Source: Alcaligenaceae bacterium
GTDB lineage: Bacteria > Pseudomonadota > Gammaproteobacteria > Burkholderiales > Burkholderiaceae_B
Reading direction: 5' to 3'
Length of the DNA: 64,000 nucleotides
Assembly: GCA_013416405.1 (NCBI GenBank)
Contig: JACCET010000002.1
Coordinates: forward strand, 248,001-312,000
The position numbers and the translations under genes are program-made. Under the pieces are notes generated by a model. It was not told the origin of the DNA and made no database searches. It saw only the letters and a list, made by a program, of their open reading frames with translations. Shown here piece by piece: positions 57,688 to 64,000 of the stretch (its first letter is position 1; each line of letters begins with the position of its first letter).

Positions 57688-58308
57688 TTACCACGCAAAA
57701 TTCTGATTGGAACCCAGCTTTTCGATGGGGATGAAGGCCTGGAAAATTTCCAGACCGGTGTCGCGCTCGACCACGCGGAAGTCGAATTCGTATTCAAGTT
57801 GTTGCTGCCGTTGATCGGCGCCAACCAAGGTGCGCTGACGAATGCCGCCCAGCATTTCAAGGTCGGGGGCGATCACGGTGCCATTGCGGGCGACGGTTTT
57901 CTTGTCGAACATTTTGGACTTGCTTAGTTGGCGCGAGTCGCCGACAAAGTCGGTGCGCTCACGACCCGTGGCGCCGGTAAAAATGAACTGACCGGTCTTG
58001 GTCATGCCAATTTTCATGCGCGAGGTCATGCTGGCGGTATCCAGGCGAAAGGTAGTGTCGTTAATGACTTCGCCCATTTGCACGACCCATCGGCCACCGC
58101 CAGGCTTTTTGGAAAATGGCGACTCAAGGAATTCTTGTACGGCCTTGTTGGCGGCGTATTCAAAGTCGGTGCTTTGCAGGCCGAAGGACACCATGCCGGG
58201 TTTTCCGGTGCGGCTAAGTTCGGCATTGGGGTTGCTGGAACTAATGGGCATGGTTTGGCAACCCGCCAAGGCTGCGGTAGCCAGGATTGCGATGGAAATT
58301 TTTTTCAT
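57688..58308 (-). CDS. LpoB-like lipoprotein (penicillin-binding protein activator family)
   Basis: A 206-residue lipoprotein with lipobox ALAGC at residue 17. The LpoB/CsgG-related domain shows FEYAANKAVQEFLESPFSKK, VVQMGEVINDTTFRLDTASM, GQFIFTGATGRERTDFVGDSRQ (split) and YEFDFRVVERDTGLEIFQAF. E. coli LpoB (about 213 residues) activates PBP1b from the outer membrane. Here the gene lies in a cluster with a YcfL-like gene, as in E. coli (ycfL-lpoB), but also with three others, so this may be a paralogue with another client. Confidence 0.82.
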   Translation of the reverse strand: MKKISIAILATAALAGCQTMPISSSNPNAELSRTGKPGMVSFGLQSTDFEYAANKAVQEFLESPFSKKPGGGRWVVQMGEVINDTTFRLDTASMTSRMKIGMTKTGQFIFTGATGRERTDFVGDSRQLSKSKMFDKKTVARNGTVIAPDLEMLGGIRQRTLVGADQRQQQLEYEFDFRVVERDTGLEIFQAFIPIEKLGSNQNFAW

Positions 58309-58330
58309 AGTTCATGTTTTCCCAAGGGGT

Positions 58331-58762
58331 TCAATTATCGATATAGATGTGAAGGACAGCCCGTGTGGCGGCGGGATCCATCGCGGTCGACTGTATAACT
58401 TGGTACTGTCGAGGGCTAAGCGCTAAGCCGTCTAGGGTGTTGGCGCCATTGGTCAGCCGGCGACCGCAGTCGTCGGACCAGCTAACCGTGTAGCGCACCT
58501 TAAGAATGCGATCCGAAGGGATAAGCCGCTTGGCATACCGCACTGCAAACTGCACGGCTTGCATGCCGTTGGGCAAGGTGATCAGAGCGGGCTCTTCGAG
58601 CAGAGCACCACCCAGGCTGGCGTTGTCTTCAATGCGCAAAAAAGGCTGAGACGCGATAGTGGTGTCGCAGGTGTACACCCGTAAGGTGCTATTCTGGGCG
58701 TTGGCCGTTGCACTGATGCCCATGGCAAGCGCGGCGGCGGCCAGGATACTAAGCACTTTCAT
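58331..58762 (-). CDS. YcfL-like periplasmic protein (DUF1425-type)
   Basis: Protein of 143 residues from the ATG at 58762, which shares one base with the preceding stop (TGATG); a GTG one codon earlier is possible. The signal is VLSILAAAALAMGISATANA. The mature domain (LRVYTCDTTIASQPFLRIED; QFAVRYAKRLIPSDRILKVR; LDGLALSPRQYQVIQSTAMD) fits the YcfL/DUF1425 fold. It differs from E. coli YcfL in lacking a lipobox. It is translationally coupled to the COG3014 gene. Confidence 0.72.
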   Translation of the reverse strand: MKVLSILAAAALAMGISATANAQNSTLRVYTCDTTIASQPFLRIEDNASLGGALLEEPALITLPNGMQAVQFAVRYAKRLIPSDRILKVRYTVSWSDDCGRRLTNGANTLDGLALSPRQYQVIQSTAMDPAATRAVLHIYIDN

Positions 58763-60222
58763 CACAGCCCCGCAACCAGCGTCTTGGCGGGTAGTTCTTG
58801 TTTGAATATGGCCGGTTTGCCGGGCGTGCCTGCCGCCTTGACCAGGATTAGCGTGTTGACGCCCTTAGTCAGTTCGATGTCGGCGATAGCTTGGCCGTTG
58901 GCGCCGGCAATGGGCAGGACGCCGTTAATGGGCCGGTCTACAATGGCCATTTGTATGGTGTTGGGCAGGTTCACCCAGGCGCGCGTGTCGGCTTGGGTTA
59001 GTGCGTACTGTGCCGCGCCCGTCCCTATTTTGAGCAGGGCGCCCACCAAGCCAGGGGCTTCTTTGTCGATTTGGTGATTGATAACCGCCTGCGCCGCTGT
59101 CTTGACTACGGTTGAAATCACCGCCTTGGCGACAATGCCTTTGTAGGCAATGTCGAACTCTAGGGCGGCCAGTTCATTCAGGTTGGTTAACGTGGAGGTT
59201 TCGACCTTGGCCTTGCCGGTGCCGATATTCAGGCTGCCGAAAGCGGGCTGGCCCGGCTGGAACTGAGGCAGCGCCATGCCAGCATAAGTGACTTTGCTGG
59301 TGACCAGGAACAGGGGTAGATCGATACGGAATTCTTTAAAGCTGGGGCCCATGCCGTCTTCGTAAATGACGATTACCTTGTCTTTAAGGGCGCCGTTGCC
59401 GGAACGAATTTCCTTGCCCAAGTAGGCGACCATGGCGTTTCCGCCACGCGTTGAGCTGGCCTGACCGGCGCTTTTGAGCAGGTCGAGAGAAATATTGGCA
59501 CGTTTATCGGACTGGGCTGACGACGTAACGCGGAACACCGCGCCCATGACATCGCCTGCGGCAAGACGTATTTTTGCCTTGGTCAGGCCGCTGGGCAAGT
59601 CTTTAATGCCGTCAGCGACCTTGGGGCCGACCTCGCCAAGGCTTGCTTTAGCCTCGGCGCCTTTTTCGTCCTTCAGGCCATCTTTAACCGATTTATTGAT
59701 GGTTAAAGCAAAAGCGTTAAGTTGCGTAACGGCGTTGTCTTGGCGTACTTGCAGGCGGTTGAAATCAACGCGGGCGTCGGCTTCACGGCCCAGCATCAGG
59801 TTATTGATGGCCTGGTAGTAGTCGATTAACGCGCCTTGATGGATACGGCCCTGGTAGGTGCCAAAGGCATCGCTGGTTAGCGTGGTACCCAAAAGATTAG
59901 CGACTTCAGCGGGTGTATCAACCGTGTCTTCTTTCCACTGCAGCAGCTTGCCTGCGGCTTCGAATGCGACGAGGCTGTGTTCCCACATGCCCGTGTCGTT
60001 GAATGCCTTACCGGCTTCAAGGGTGTCGAGCAGGCTGGCGGGATCGTATTTTGGTTCGCCCTTGCCATCAAGGAACTGGCTTGCGTAGGCCTTGTAGTCT
60101 GAATTTTGCAGAAATAAAGCGGCTGATTTTTCGTCAACGGTGCGTGTACCCGCACAACCCGCCAATAGGGCAATACTGACCGCCACCGCGCAATACCGGC
60201 TAATTTTTTTTATGAGCTGCAT
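58762..60222 (-). CDS. COG3014-family lipoprotein, first gene of the envelope operon
   Basis: A 486-residue lipoprotein (signal to LLAGC, Cys at residue 23). The N-terminal helical repeat-like region (about 40-175) reads SLLDTLEAGKAFNDTGMWEH, LVAFEAAGKLLQWKED and IDYYQAINNLMLGREADARV, which resembles TPR/Sel1-like packing. The C-terminal half is beta-rich (VIVIYEDGMGPSFKEFRIDL; NTIQMAIVDRPINGVLPI). Function unknown. TAAGGGAG precedes the ATG. TAGAAT at about 60279-60284 (minus strand) is a candidate -10. Confidence 0.78.
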   Translation of the reverse strand: MQLIKKISRYCAVAVSIALLAGCAGTRTVDEKSAALFLQNSDYKAYASQFLDGKGEPKYDPASLLDTLEAGKAFNDTGMWEHSLVAFEAAGKLLQWKEDTVDTPAEVANLLGTTLTSDAFGTYQGRIHQGALIDYYQAINNLMLGREADARVDFNRLQVRQDNAVTQLNAFALTINKSVKDGLKDEKGAEAKASLGEVGPKVADGIKDLPSGLTKAKIRLAAGDVMGAVFRVTSSAQSDKRANISLDLLKSAGQASSTRGGNAMVAYLGKEIRSGNGALKDKVIVIYEDGMGPSFKEFRIDLPLFLVTSKVTYAGMALPQFQPGQPAFGSLNIGTGKAKVETSTLTNLNELAALEFDIAYKGIVAKAVISTVVKTAAQAVINHQIDKEAPGLVGALLKIGTGAAQYALTQADTRAWVNLPNTIQMAIVDRPINGVLPIAGANGQAIADIELTKGVNTLILVKAAGTPGKPAIFKQELPAKTLVAGL

Positions 60223-60413
60223 GGATGGCTTCTCCCTTACTTTTATTACAAAATAATTATTTGCTTACATTGCGGAGGTATTCTAGCCCATAAAAATATC
60301 TAGGTACTTGTAAATCTAGTGATGAACGATGATTCCTCGGGACTGCCCTGCAGTAATGGCGAACCCTAGCCCAGATGTGCGCGTCATGGAACATAGGTTC
60401 GTGGGTCATCCTG
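60223..60413. other. Promoter side of the envelope operon and spacer
   Basis: An AT-rich 190-bp gap between the COG3014 gene and the small DUF6447-like gene, both on the minus strand. It holds the presumed operon promoter; no gene or clear hairpin is seen. Confidence 0.5.
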
Positions 60414-60617
60414 CTAAGCAGTAGCCTTATCCAGCTCGGCTTTCAGCGCCTGCGCATACGCGGCCCTGGCGGCCTTGAAAATAGTCAAACGCTGTTCAGT
60501 CTTGGCAATCTCCCCGTCGACCACGCGCAGGTTGATGATTTGTGCGCGTGCGTGTTCGGTCAATTGGTCTAGTTCGTACGGCTGATTGTCGATAGTGATA
60601 GTTTTTGGTTCGGCCAT
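60414..60617 (-). CDS. Small DUF6447-like protein
   Basis: Protein of 67 residues with a strong ribosome site (AGGAAACTTCCTA) before the ATG. The sequence (KTITIDNQPYELDQLTEHAR; INLRVVDGEIAKTEQRLTIF; AYAQALKAELDK) is a short beta-hairpin followed by a coiled-coil helix. It resembles small proteins labelled DUF6447 that recur beside phage or mobile genes. Function unknown. Confidence 0.7.
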   Translation of the reverse strand: MAEPKTITIDNQPYELDQLTEHARAQIINLRVVDGEIAKTEQRLTIFKAARAAYAQALKAELDKATA

Positions 60618-60726
60618 TAGGAAGTTTCCTTGTCATTAAAAGTGAATTGGCTGGACGGCTAAGCGGTGCCAGAGGGATGGATCGCGCCTTGGCGCTTAAC
60701 CGGCAACAGTTGCCACACATAGTAAA

Positions 60727-60748
60727 AAGGGGAGCCGAAACTCCCCTT
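60727..60748 (-). terminator. Rho-independent terminator (minus strand)
   Basis: AAGGGGAG-N6-CTCCCCTT is a perfect 8-bp stem. On the minus strand it is followed by TTTTT. It closes the decayed gene ending at 60775, which supports that fragment as the 3' end of a once real gene. Confidence 0.85.
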
Positions 60749-60774
60749 GTCTCGCTACCTAAATCCGAGATGGA

Positions 60775-60992
60775 TTAAGCATAAAGGATATTGAGAAGAC
60801 CCAGGTCAGCGCCTTGGCCAGCTGCGCCAACAATGGTGATGGAGCCGCCAAAGTCATTGACCAGCCATGTTGTCGATGCCCGGCAGCAGGACCGCCAACG
60901 CCGCAGGGTTTGATGAGCGGCGGCTAAAGCGCGAGATGGCGGGCATGAAGGCTGACTGTTCCAAAGGAAGCGGCAAGCCTTCGCGCGCGTTT
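60775..60992 (-). pseudogene. Decayed 3' end of an unrecognised gene
   Basis: Two overlapping minus-strand frames read like one protein broken by a frameshift near 60860. The first is LPLEQSAFMPAISRFSRRSS ... LLPGIDNMAG. The second is STTWLVNDFGGSITIVGAAG with QGADLGLLNILYA at the end. A run of T at about 60991-60997 lies upstream. The terminator at 60727 follows. The family is not recognised; the ending could be from a large surface or phage protein. Confidence 0.4.
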
Positions 60993-61050
60993 TTTTAAAG
61001 GAGAAGACGAGCTTGGCATGAAGCGGTGTCACTTCTGCCTTTAAGCATCA

Positions 61051-61572
61051 TTATTGCGGGACCGTCTCTAGCACGCAGGCCTTTAACCACATGATGTCGG
61101 CTGTATCCGAACTGCCGATCACGGGGATACATATAGTCGGGTTCCAATGTGCGTGATCCGTGGGAAGTACGTCGGTCGTCCAGCCCGCTGCGTGTAGGTG
61201 CGCCAGCGTACGATCCACTTCTTCTGGGTAGCAGTCAGACCACACCAGCAACGAACCATTTGGCGTGCGCCACCATGTTGGGTGTGCAATGCGTATGATG
61301 GGATCGCCTGGTTCAGGGGAAGAAGGAAAGAGCGCCTGCGGCCGATCGTCGGGGATAAGGCCCAGGTCGATCAAGTCGATAGCACCCTGTAAGCAACAAT
61401 GATACTGTTCCAGATCATCTAGATTGTTGTAATGGCTGGTGAATTGGAAGGCCTGCCCATCATACCGAGGCATATTGGCCCAGCGAGCCAGGCTCTTGGC
61501 CGGTGTTTTATGGGTGGTCGTGCGCACAACTTGGCGACCTGCCGCGTAACCAATGATCTTGGTTTCAAAAGT
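61051..61572 (-). pseudogene. Hypothetical gene truncated at its 5' end by the IS66 element
   Basis: An open frame of about 174 codons on the host side of the presumed IS boundary (from TFETKIIGYAAGRQVVRTT to the stop). It has tryptophan-rich, globular-looking sequence (HPTWWRTPNGSLLVWSDCYP; LAHLHAAGWTTDVLPTDHAH). Its frame continues 22 codons into the IS left end, where an ATG at 61638 exists by chance. No family recognised. If the IS boundary at 61573 is right, the native start is lost. Confidence 0.5.
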
Positions 61573-61656
61573 GTAAGTGATCCACGAAGCACATTCTTTC
61601 CATCCCTTGCTGAATAGGTCAACCTTCAGTCTGTTCAATTTTGGGAGCAGACAGAC

Positions 61657-61989
61657 ATGTCAAAGGGAATGCAGTACTGGTCGGATCACTTGTCGGCAAT
61701 CGCTGCCGAAGGTGTCCAGACCAAGGCGTATGCCAGGCGCGAGGGCTTATCGGTGTCGGCACTCTATTACTGGCGAAAACGGCTGAAGGCCGAGCAGTCC
61801 ATGCAGGCCGGCGCGGTGTCGGTCACGTCGTCGACGCGCCCGTTCATTCCCGTGCAACTCAGTGATGCTGGCGCCCTCGCACCGTGCTCACTGCTGCTGG
61901 CGCCGGGCGTGCGCCTGGAGCTGGCACAGTTGCCCAGCGCCGAGTGGCTCGCCGCGCTGGGCGCGGCGGTATCGCGCCAGGTGCGCTAA
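61657..61989 (+). CDS. tnpA: IS66 accessory protein TnpA
   Basis: Protein of 110 residues. The helix-turn-helix part (residues 5-45; YWSDHLSAIAAEGVQTKAYA and REGLSVSALYYWRKRLK) is the IS66 OrfA signature. It is needed for transposition in this family. tnpB starts at the next base. Confidence 0.92.
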   Translation: MSKGMQYWSDHLSAIAAEGVQTKAYARREGLSVSALYYWRKRLKAEQSMQAGAVSVTSSTRPFIPVQLSDAGALAPCSLLLAPGVRLELAQLPSAEWLAALGAAVSRQVR

Positions 61990-62349
61990 GTGCACCCGGG
62001 CAGTCGTATCGGGGCGGTGTATTTGTGCCGCGCACCTGTGGACTTTAGAAAGCAGATCGATGGCCTGGCCGCGCTCGTGGAGCAAGAGCTGCGGATGAAT
62101 CCATTTGCTGATGCGCTCTTCGTGTTCGTGAACCGCCATCGCAACAAGATCAAGGCGCTCTATTGGCATCGAAATGGCTTTTGTCTATGGCAAAAACGGC
62201 TGGAGAAACAGCGCTTCGCATGGCCCGAACCGGGCTCGGACGCACTGACTCATCGCCTGACATTGCAGGAGCTGGAGTGGCTCTTGGAAGGCTTCGATTT
62301 ATGGGCAAATAAACCGCATAAAACCCTGAATTATCAGGCCGTTTCATAG
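61990..62349 (+). CDS. tnpB: IS66 accessory protein TnpB (Orf2)
   Basis: Protein of 119 residues starting with GTG directly after the tnpA stop. The family signature is intact: VYLCRAPVDFRKQIDGLAAL, LFVFVNRHRNKIKALYWHRN, GFCLWQKRLEKQRFAWP. This is the IS66 Orf2-like protein of unknown biochemical role, not the IS200/605 TnpB nuclease. Confidence 0.95.
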   Translation: MHPGSRIGAVYLCRAPVDFRKQIDGLAALVEQELRMNPFADALFVFVNRHRNKIKALYWHRNGFCLWQKRLEKQRFAWPEPGSDALTHRLTLQELEWLLEGFDLWANKPHKTLNYQAVS

Positions 62350-62371
62350 GAGAATCGGGTAAAATACGGGC

Positions 62372-64000
62372 ATGCCGTTTCACGCCCCAAAGTCCTCCCG
62401 CGAACCGTTAAAACCAAGCCTTTCTGTGCCGGGGTCGCACACTGCTTTGCCGACAACGCAACGTGAATGGGAGGCGCTGCTGCGCACCGAACGCGCACGC
62501 CCTCCGACCGACATACACGCCACGATCGAAGGCGATATCGCCACCCGAATCGAGGCGGAGGTGGCCCGACGAGTCCAGCTTGAGGTGGCCCGCCAAGTTG
62601 AGACTGAGGTGGCTAGGCGGGTGACGGCAGAAGTCGATCGCCGGGTAGCCATCGAAGTGGCCCTGCAAGTGCAAAAGCTTCTCGAGGAGATCCGGCTGGC
62701 CCGCCACAAGATGTTTGCCGCCAGCAGCGAAGCGCACCTGGGCCAGGGGTTGCTGTTCAACGAAGTCGAGGCGTTGGCTGATGCCAGCACCGATGCGCCC
62801 GATCAAGAGCTCGACGACGGCAGCGACGAGAATAATCAGAAAAGCGGCGCAGGCTCACGCTCCTCGGGTCGCGGCAAACGCCGCCCCTTGCCCCCCGAAC
62901 TGCCTCGCGTGGACATTATCCTGGACGTGCCCGAAGCGCAGCGCTTGTGCGCCTGCGGCAAGCACATGGTCAAGATTGGCGAAGAAGTCAGCGAGCAGCT
63001 GAACATCATCCCGATGCGCATCGAGGTGCTGCGCACAATACGGCCTCGGTATGCCTGTCCGGGGGGCGACGCGGCGCCCGTGATTGCGCCCGTGGCGCCC
63101 ACGGCGCTGCCGCGTAGCAACTTTAGCGCCAGCTTCCTGGCCATGCTGCTCACAGTCAAGTATGTCGATGGCCTGCCGCTGAATCGTTTTACCCGCGTGC
63201 TCGAGCGCAGCGGTGTAGAGATCCCGCGCCAGAGCCTGGCGCGCTCGGCCATCAACGTGTCCAAGGTGCTGCAACCCTTGCACAATCTGGCACGCGACGC
63301 CTTGCTGGACTCGGCTGTCATTCATATGGACGAAACCACCGTCCAGGTGCTCAAGGAACCCGATAAGGCGCCCACCTCGCAAAGCTACATGTGGGTGCAG
63401 CGCGGCGGGCCGCCGGGCAAACCGGTGATCCTGTACGACTACGACCCGAGCCGCTCGGGGCAGGTGCCGCTGCGCCTGATCGAAGGCTGGCGCGGGTATC
63501 TCATGACCGACGGCTACGATGGCTATAACGCCGCGGTGCGCGCTGGTGGCATCGAGCACCTGATTTGCGCCGTCCACGCCCGACGTAAGTTCGTCGAGGC
63601 CAAACGGGCCCAGACCAAAGGGAAACGGGGCCGTGCCGACCAGGCCATCGAATACTTCGCTCGCCTGTACCGTATCGAGCGCGAGTGCAAGGACGCCACT
63701 GACGACGAACGTTTGCAAGCCCGGCAAGCGCGCAGCCTGCCGGTGCTGGCCGCCTTGCGCGAGTGGCTGGATGCGGCGCTGCTGGTGGTGGCCCCGAAAA
63801 CAAAACTGGGCGAGGCGCTGGCGTACCTGAATAAATACTGGTCGCGCCTGGTGCGCTACACCGAGCGCGGTGACTTGCCACTGGACAACAATGCCGTCGA
63901 GAATTCCATCCGCCCCTTCGTGATTGGAAGACGCGGCTGGATGTTCGCGGACACGCCGGGCGGCGCCCACGCCAGCGCGGTCGTCTATTCGCTGGTTGAA
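62372..64000 (+). CDS. tnpC: IS66 transposase TnpC, 3' end outside the window
   Basis: 543 codons are open to the window edge from the ATG at 62372. In order: an N-terminal coiled coil with 8-residue repeats (about 63-102), a linker (SRSSGRGKRRPLPPEL), a zinc-finger region (LCACGKHMVKIGEE ... RYACPGGD) and the DDE core. Catalytic residues are the Asp in VIHMDETTVQVL, the Asp in MTDGYDGYNA and the Glu in LDNNAVENSIRPFVIGRRGW. It looks intact, so the element may be active. Confidence 0.95.
   Translation, partial: MPFHAPKSSREPLKPSLSVPGSHTALPTTQREWEALLRTERARPPTDIHATIEGDIATRIEAEVARRVQLEVARQVETEVARRVTAEVDRRVAIEVALQVQKLLEEIRLARHKMFAASSEAHLGQGLLFNEVEALADASTDAPDQELDDGSDENNQKSGAGSRSSGRGKRRPLPPELPRVDIILDVPEAQRLCACGKHMVKIGEEVSEQLNIIPMRIEVLRTIRPRYACPGGDAAPVIAPVAPTALPRSNFSASFLAMLLTVKYVDGLPLNRFTRVLERSGVEIPRQSLARSAINVSKVLQPLHNLARDALLDSAVIHMDETTVQVLKEPDKAPTSQSYMWVQRGGPPGKPVILYDYDPSRSGQVPLRLIEGWRGYLMTDGYDGYNAAVRAGGIEHLICAVHARRKFVEAKRAQTKGKRGRADQAIEYFARLYRIERECKDATDDERLQARQARSLPVLAALREWLDAALLVVAPKTKLGEALAYLNKYWSRLVRYTERGDLPLDNNAVENSIRPFVIGRRGWMFADTPGGAHASAVVYSLVE
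62558..62677 (+). repeat. Five 24-bp tandem repeats inside tnpC
   Basis: Five in-frame 24-base units encode EVARRVQL, EVARQVET, EVARRVTA, EVDRRVAI and EVALQVQK. The nucleotide copies have diverged (GAGGTGGCC at the start of the first two, GAAGTC/GAAGTG in the last two), so the repeat is old and held by protein constraint. It lengthens the TnpC coiled coil. Confidence 0.75.

Larger units (their letters stand above)
61573..64000 (+). mobile_element. IS66-family insertion sequence, right end outside the window
   Basis: It contains tnpA, tnpB and tnpC in the standard IS66 order. The proposed left end is GTAAGTGATCC at 61573, which fits the GTAAG start usual for IS66-family ends, 84 bp before tnpA. 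The adjoining host octamer TCAAAAGT (61565-61572) would be the 8-bp target duplication. The right inverted repeat cannot be seen, so exact limits are unproven. Confidence 0.85.

Noticed and set aside
54929-60222. Curli (csg) biogenesis locus
   Set aside because: Only a CsgG-fold protein is present. There are no CsgA/B repeat proteins, CsgE/F or CsgD, and the CsgG-like protein has no lipobox.
61990-62349. TnpB as a possible RNA-guided nuclease (IS200/605 type)
   Set aside because: The 119-residue sequence is the unrelated IS66 Orf2 protein; it has no RuvC-like motifs.

Overview
The window reads as a chromosomal segment of a betaproteobacterium, most likely Burkholderiales, family Alcaligenaceae (Bordetella/Achromobacter/Pusillimonas-like). 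The reasons are the dense, moderately GC-rich core gene order, the fused indolepyruvate ferredoxin oxidoreductase, the abundance of TRAP and LysR/GntR genes, and the protein sequences themselves. This placement comes from family recognition only; no database search was possible.

Positions 1-35.8 kb are mostly core genome. They hold the 5' part of nrdA (minus strand) behind a tandem NrdR-box pair, iorAB with a divergent Lrp regulator, gltX, a Pat-type acetyltransferase, estB-darP, pmbA, an orphan TRAP binding protein, rplM-rpsI, argC, erpA, anmK, an M23 peptidase, tyrS, a PEBP protein, and the glyA-nrdR-ribD-ribE run. NrdR, encoded at 24.9 kb, is the expected repressor of the nrdA promoter at 2.4 kb. 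From 27 to 35.8 kb lies a catabolic block: LysR/GMC dehydrogenase and GntR/FAH-hydrolase divergons, then a TRAP transporter (dctP, dctQ, dctM) interrupted by an FAD-linked hydroxyacid dehydrogenase. Together these suggest uptake and oxidation of an organic acid of unknown identity.

From 35.9 to 37.3 kb there is tRNA-Ser(GGA) followed by an AT-richer Fic-family AMP-transferase gene. Its upstream region carries a 13-bp inverted repeat and several TGTCGA boxes, and it looks acquired. From 37.4 to 52.7 kb the core resumes: HIT protein, a sigma factor - ferritin-like - cytochrome c operon, arfB, a YdjM-like protein, an I78 inhibitor, trhO-GST, fabI, mltD, gloB, a methyltransferase, rnhA, an RND efflux pair and a DnaQ-type exonuclease.

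Downstream of tRNA-Val(CAC) (52.8 kb) is an accessory region. It contains a perfect tandem 11-bp repeat, a SHOCT-like hypothetical gene, a small secreted hypothetical protein and a conserved small protein. It also holds a five-gene envelope operon transcribed leftward (COG3014 lipoprotein, YcfL-like, LpoB-like, DUF6844-like, CsgG-like). Beyond that are a DUF6447-like small gene, decayed gene fragments and an IS66-family element that runs off the right edge. The envelope operon is the best candidate for an incompletely described system. Its CsgG-like member has no cysteine for lipid anchoring and there are no curli subunit genes beside it.
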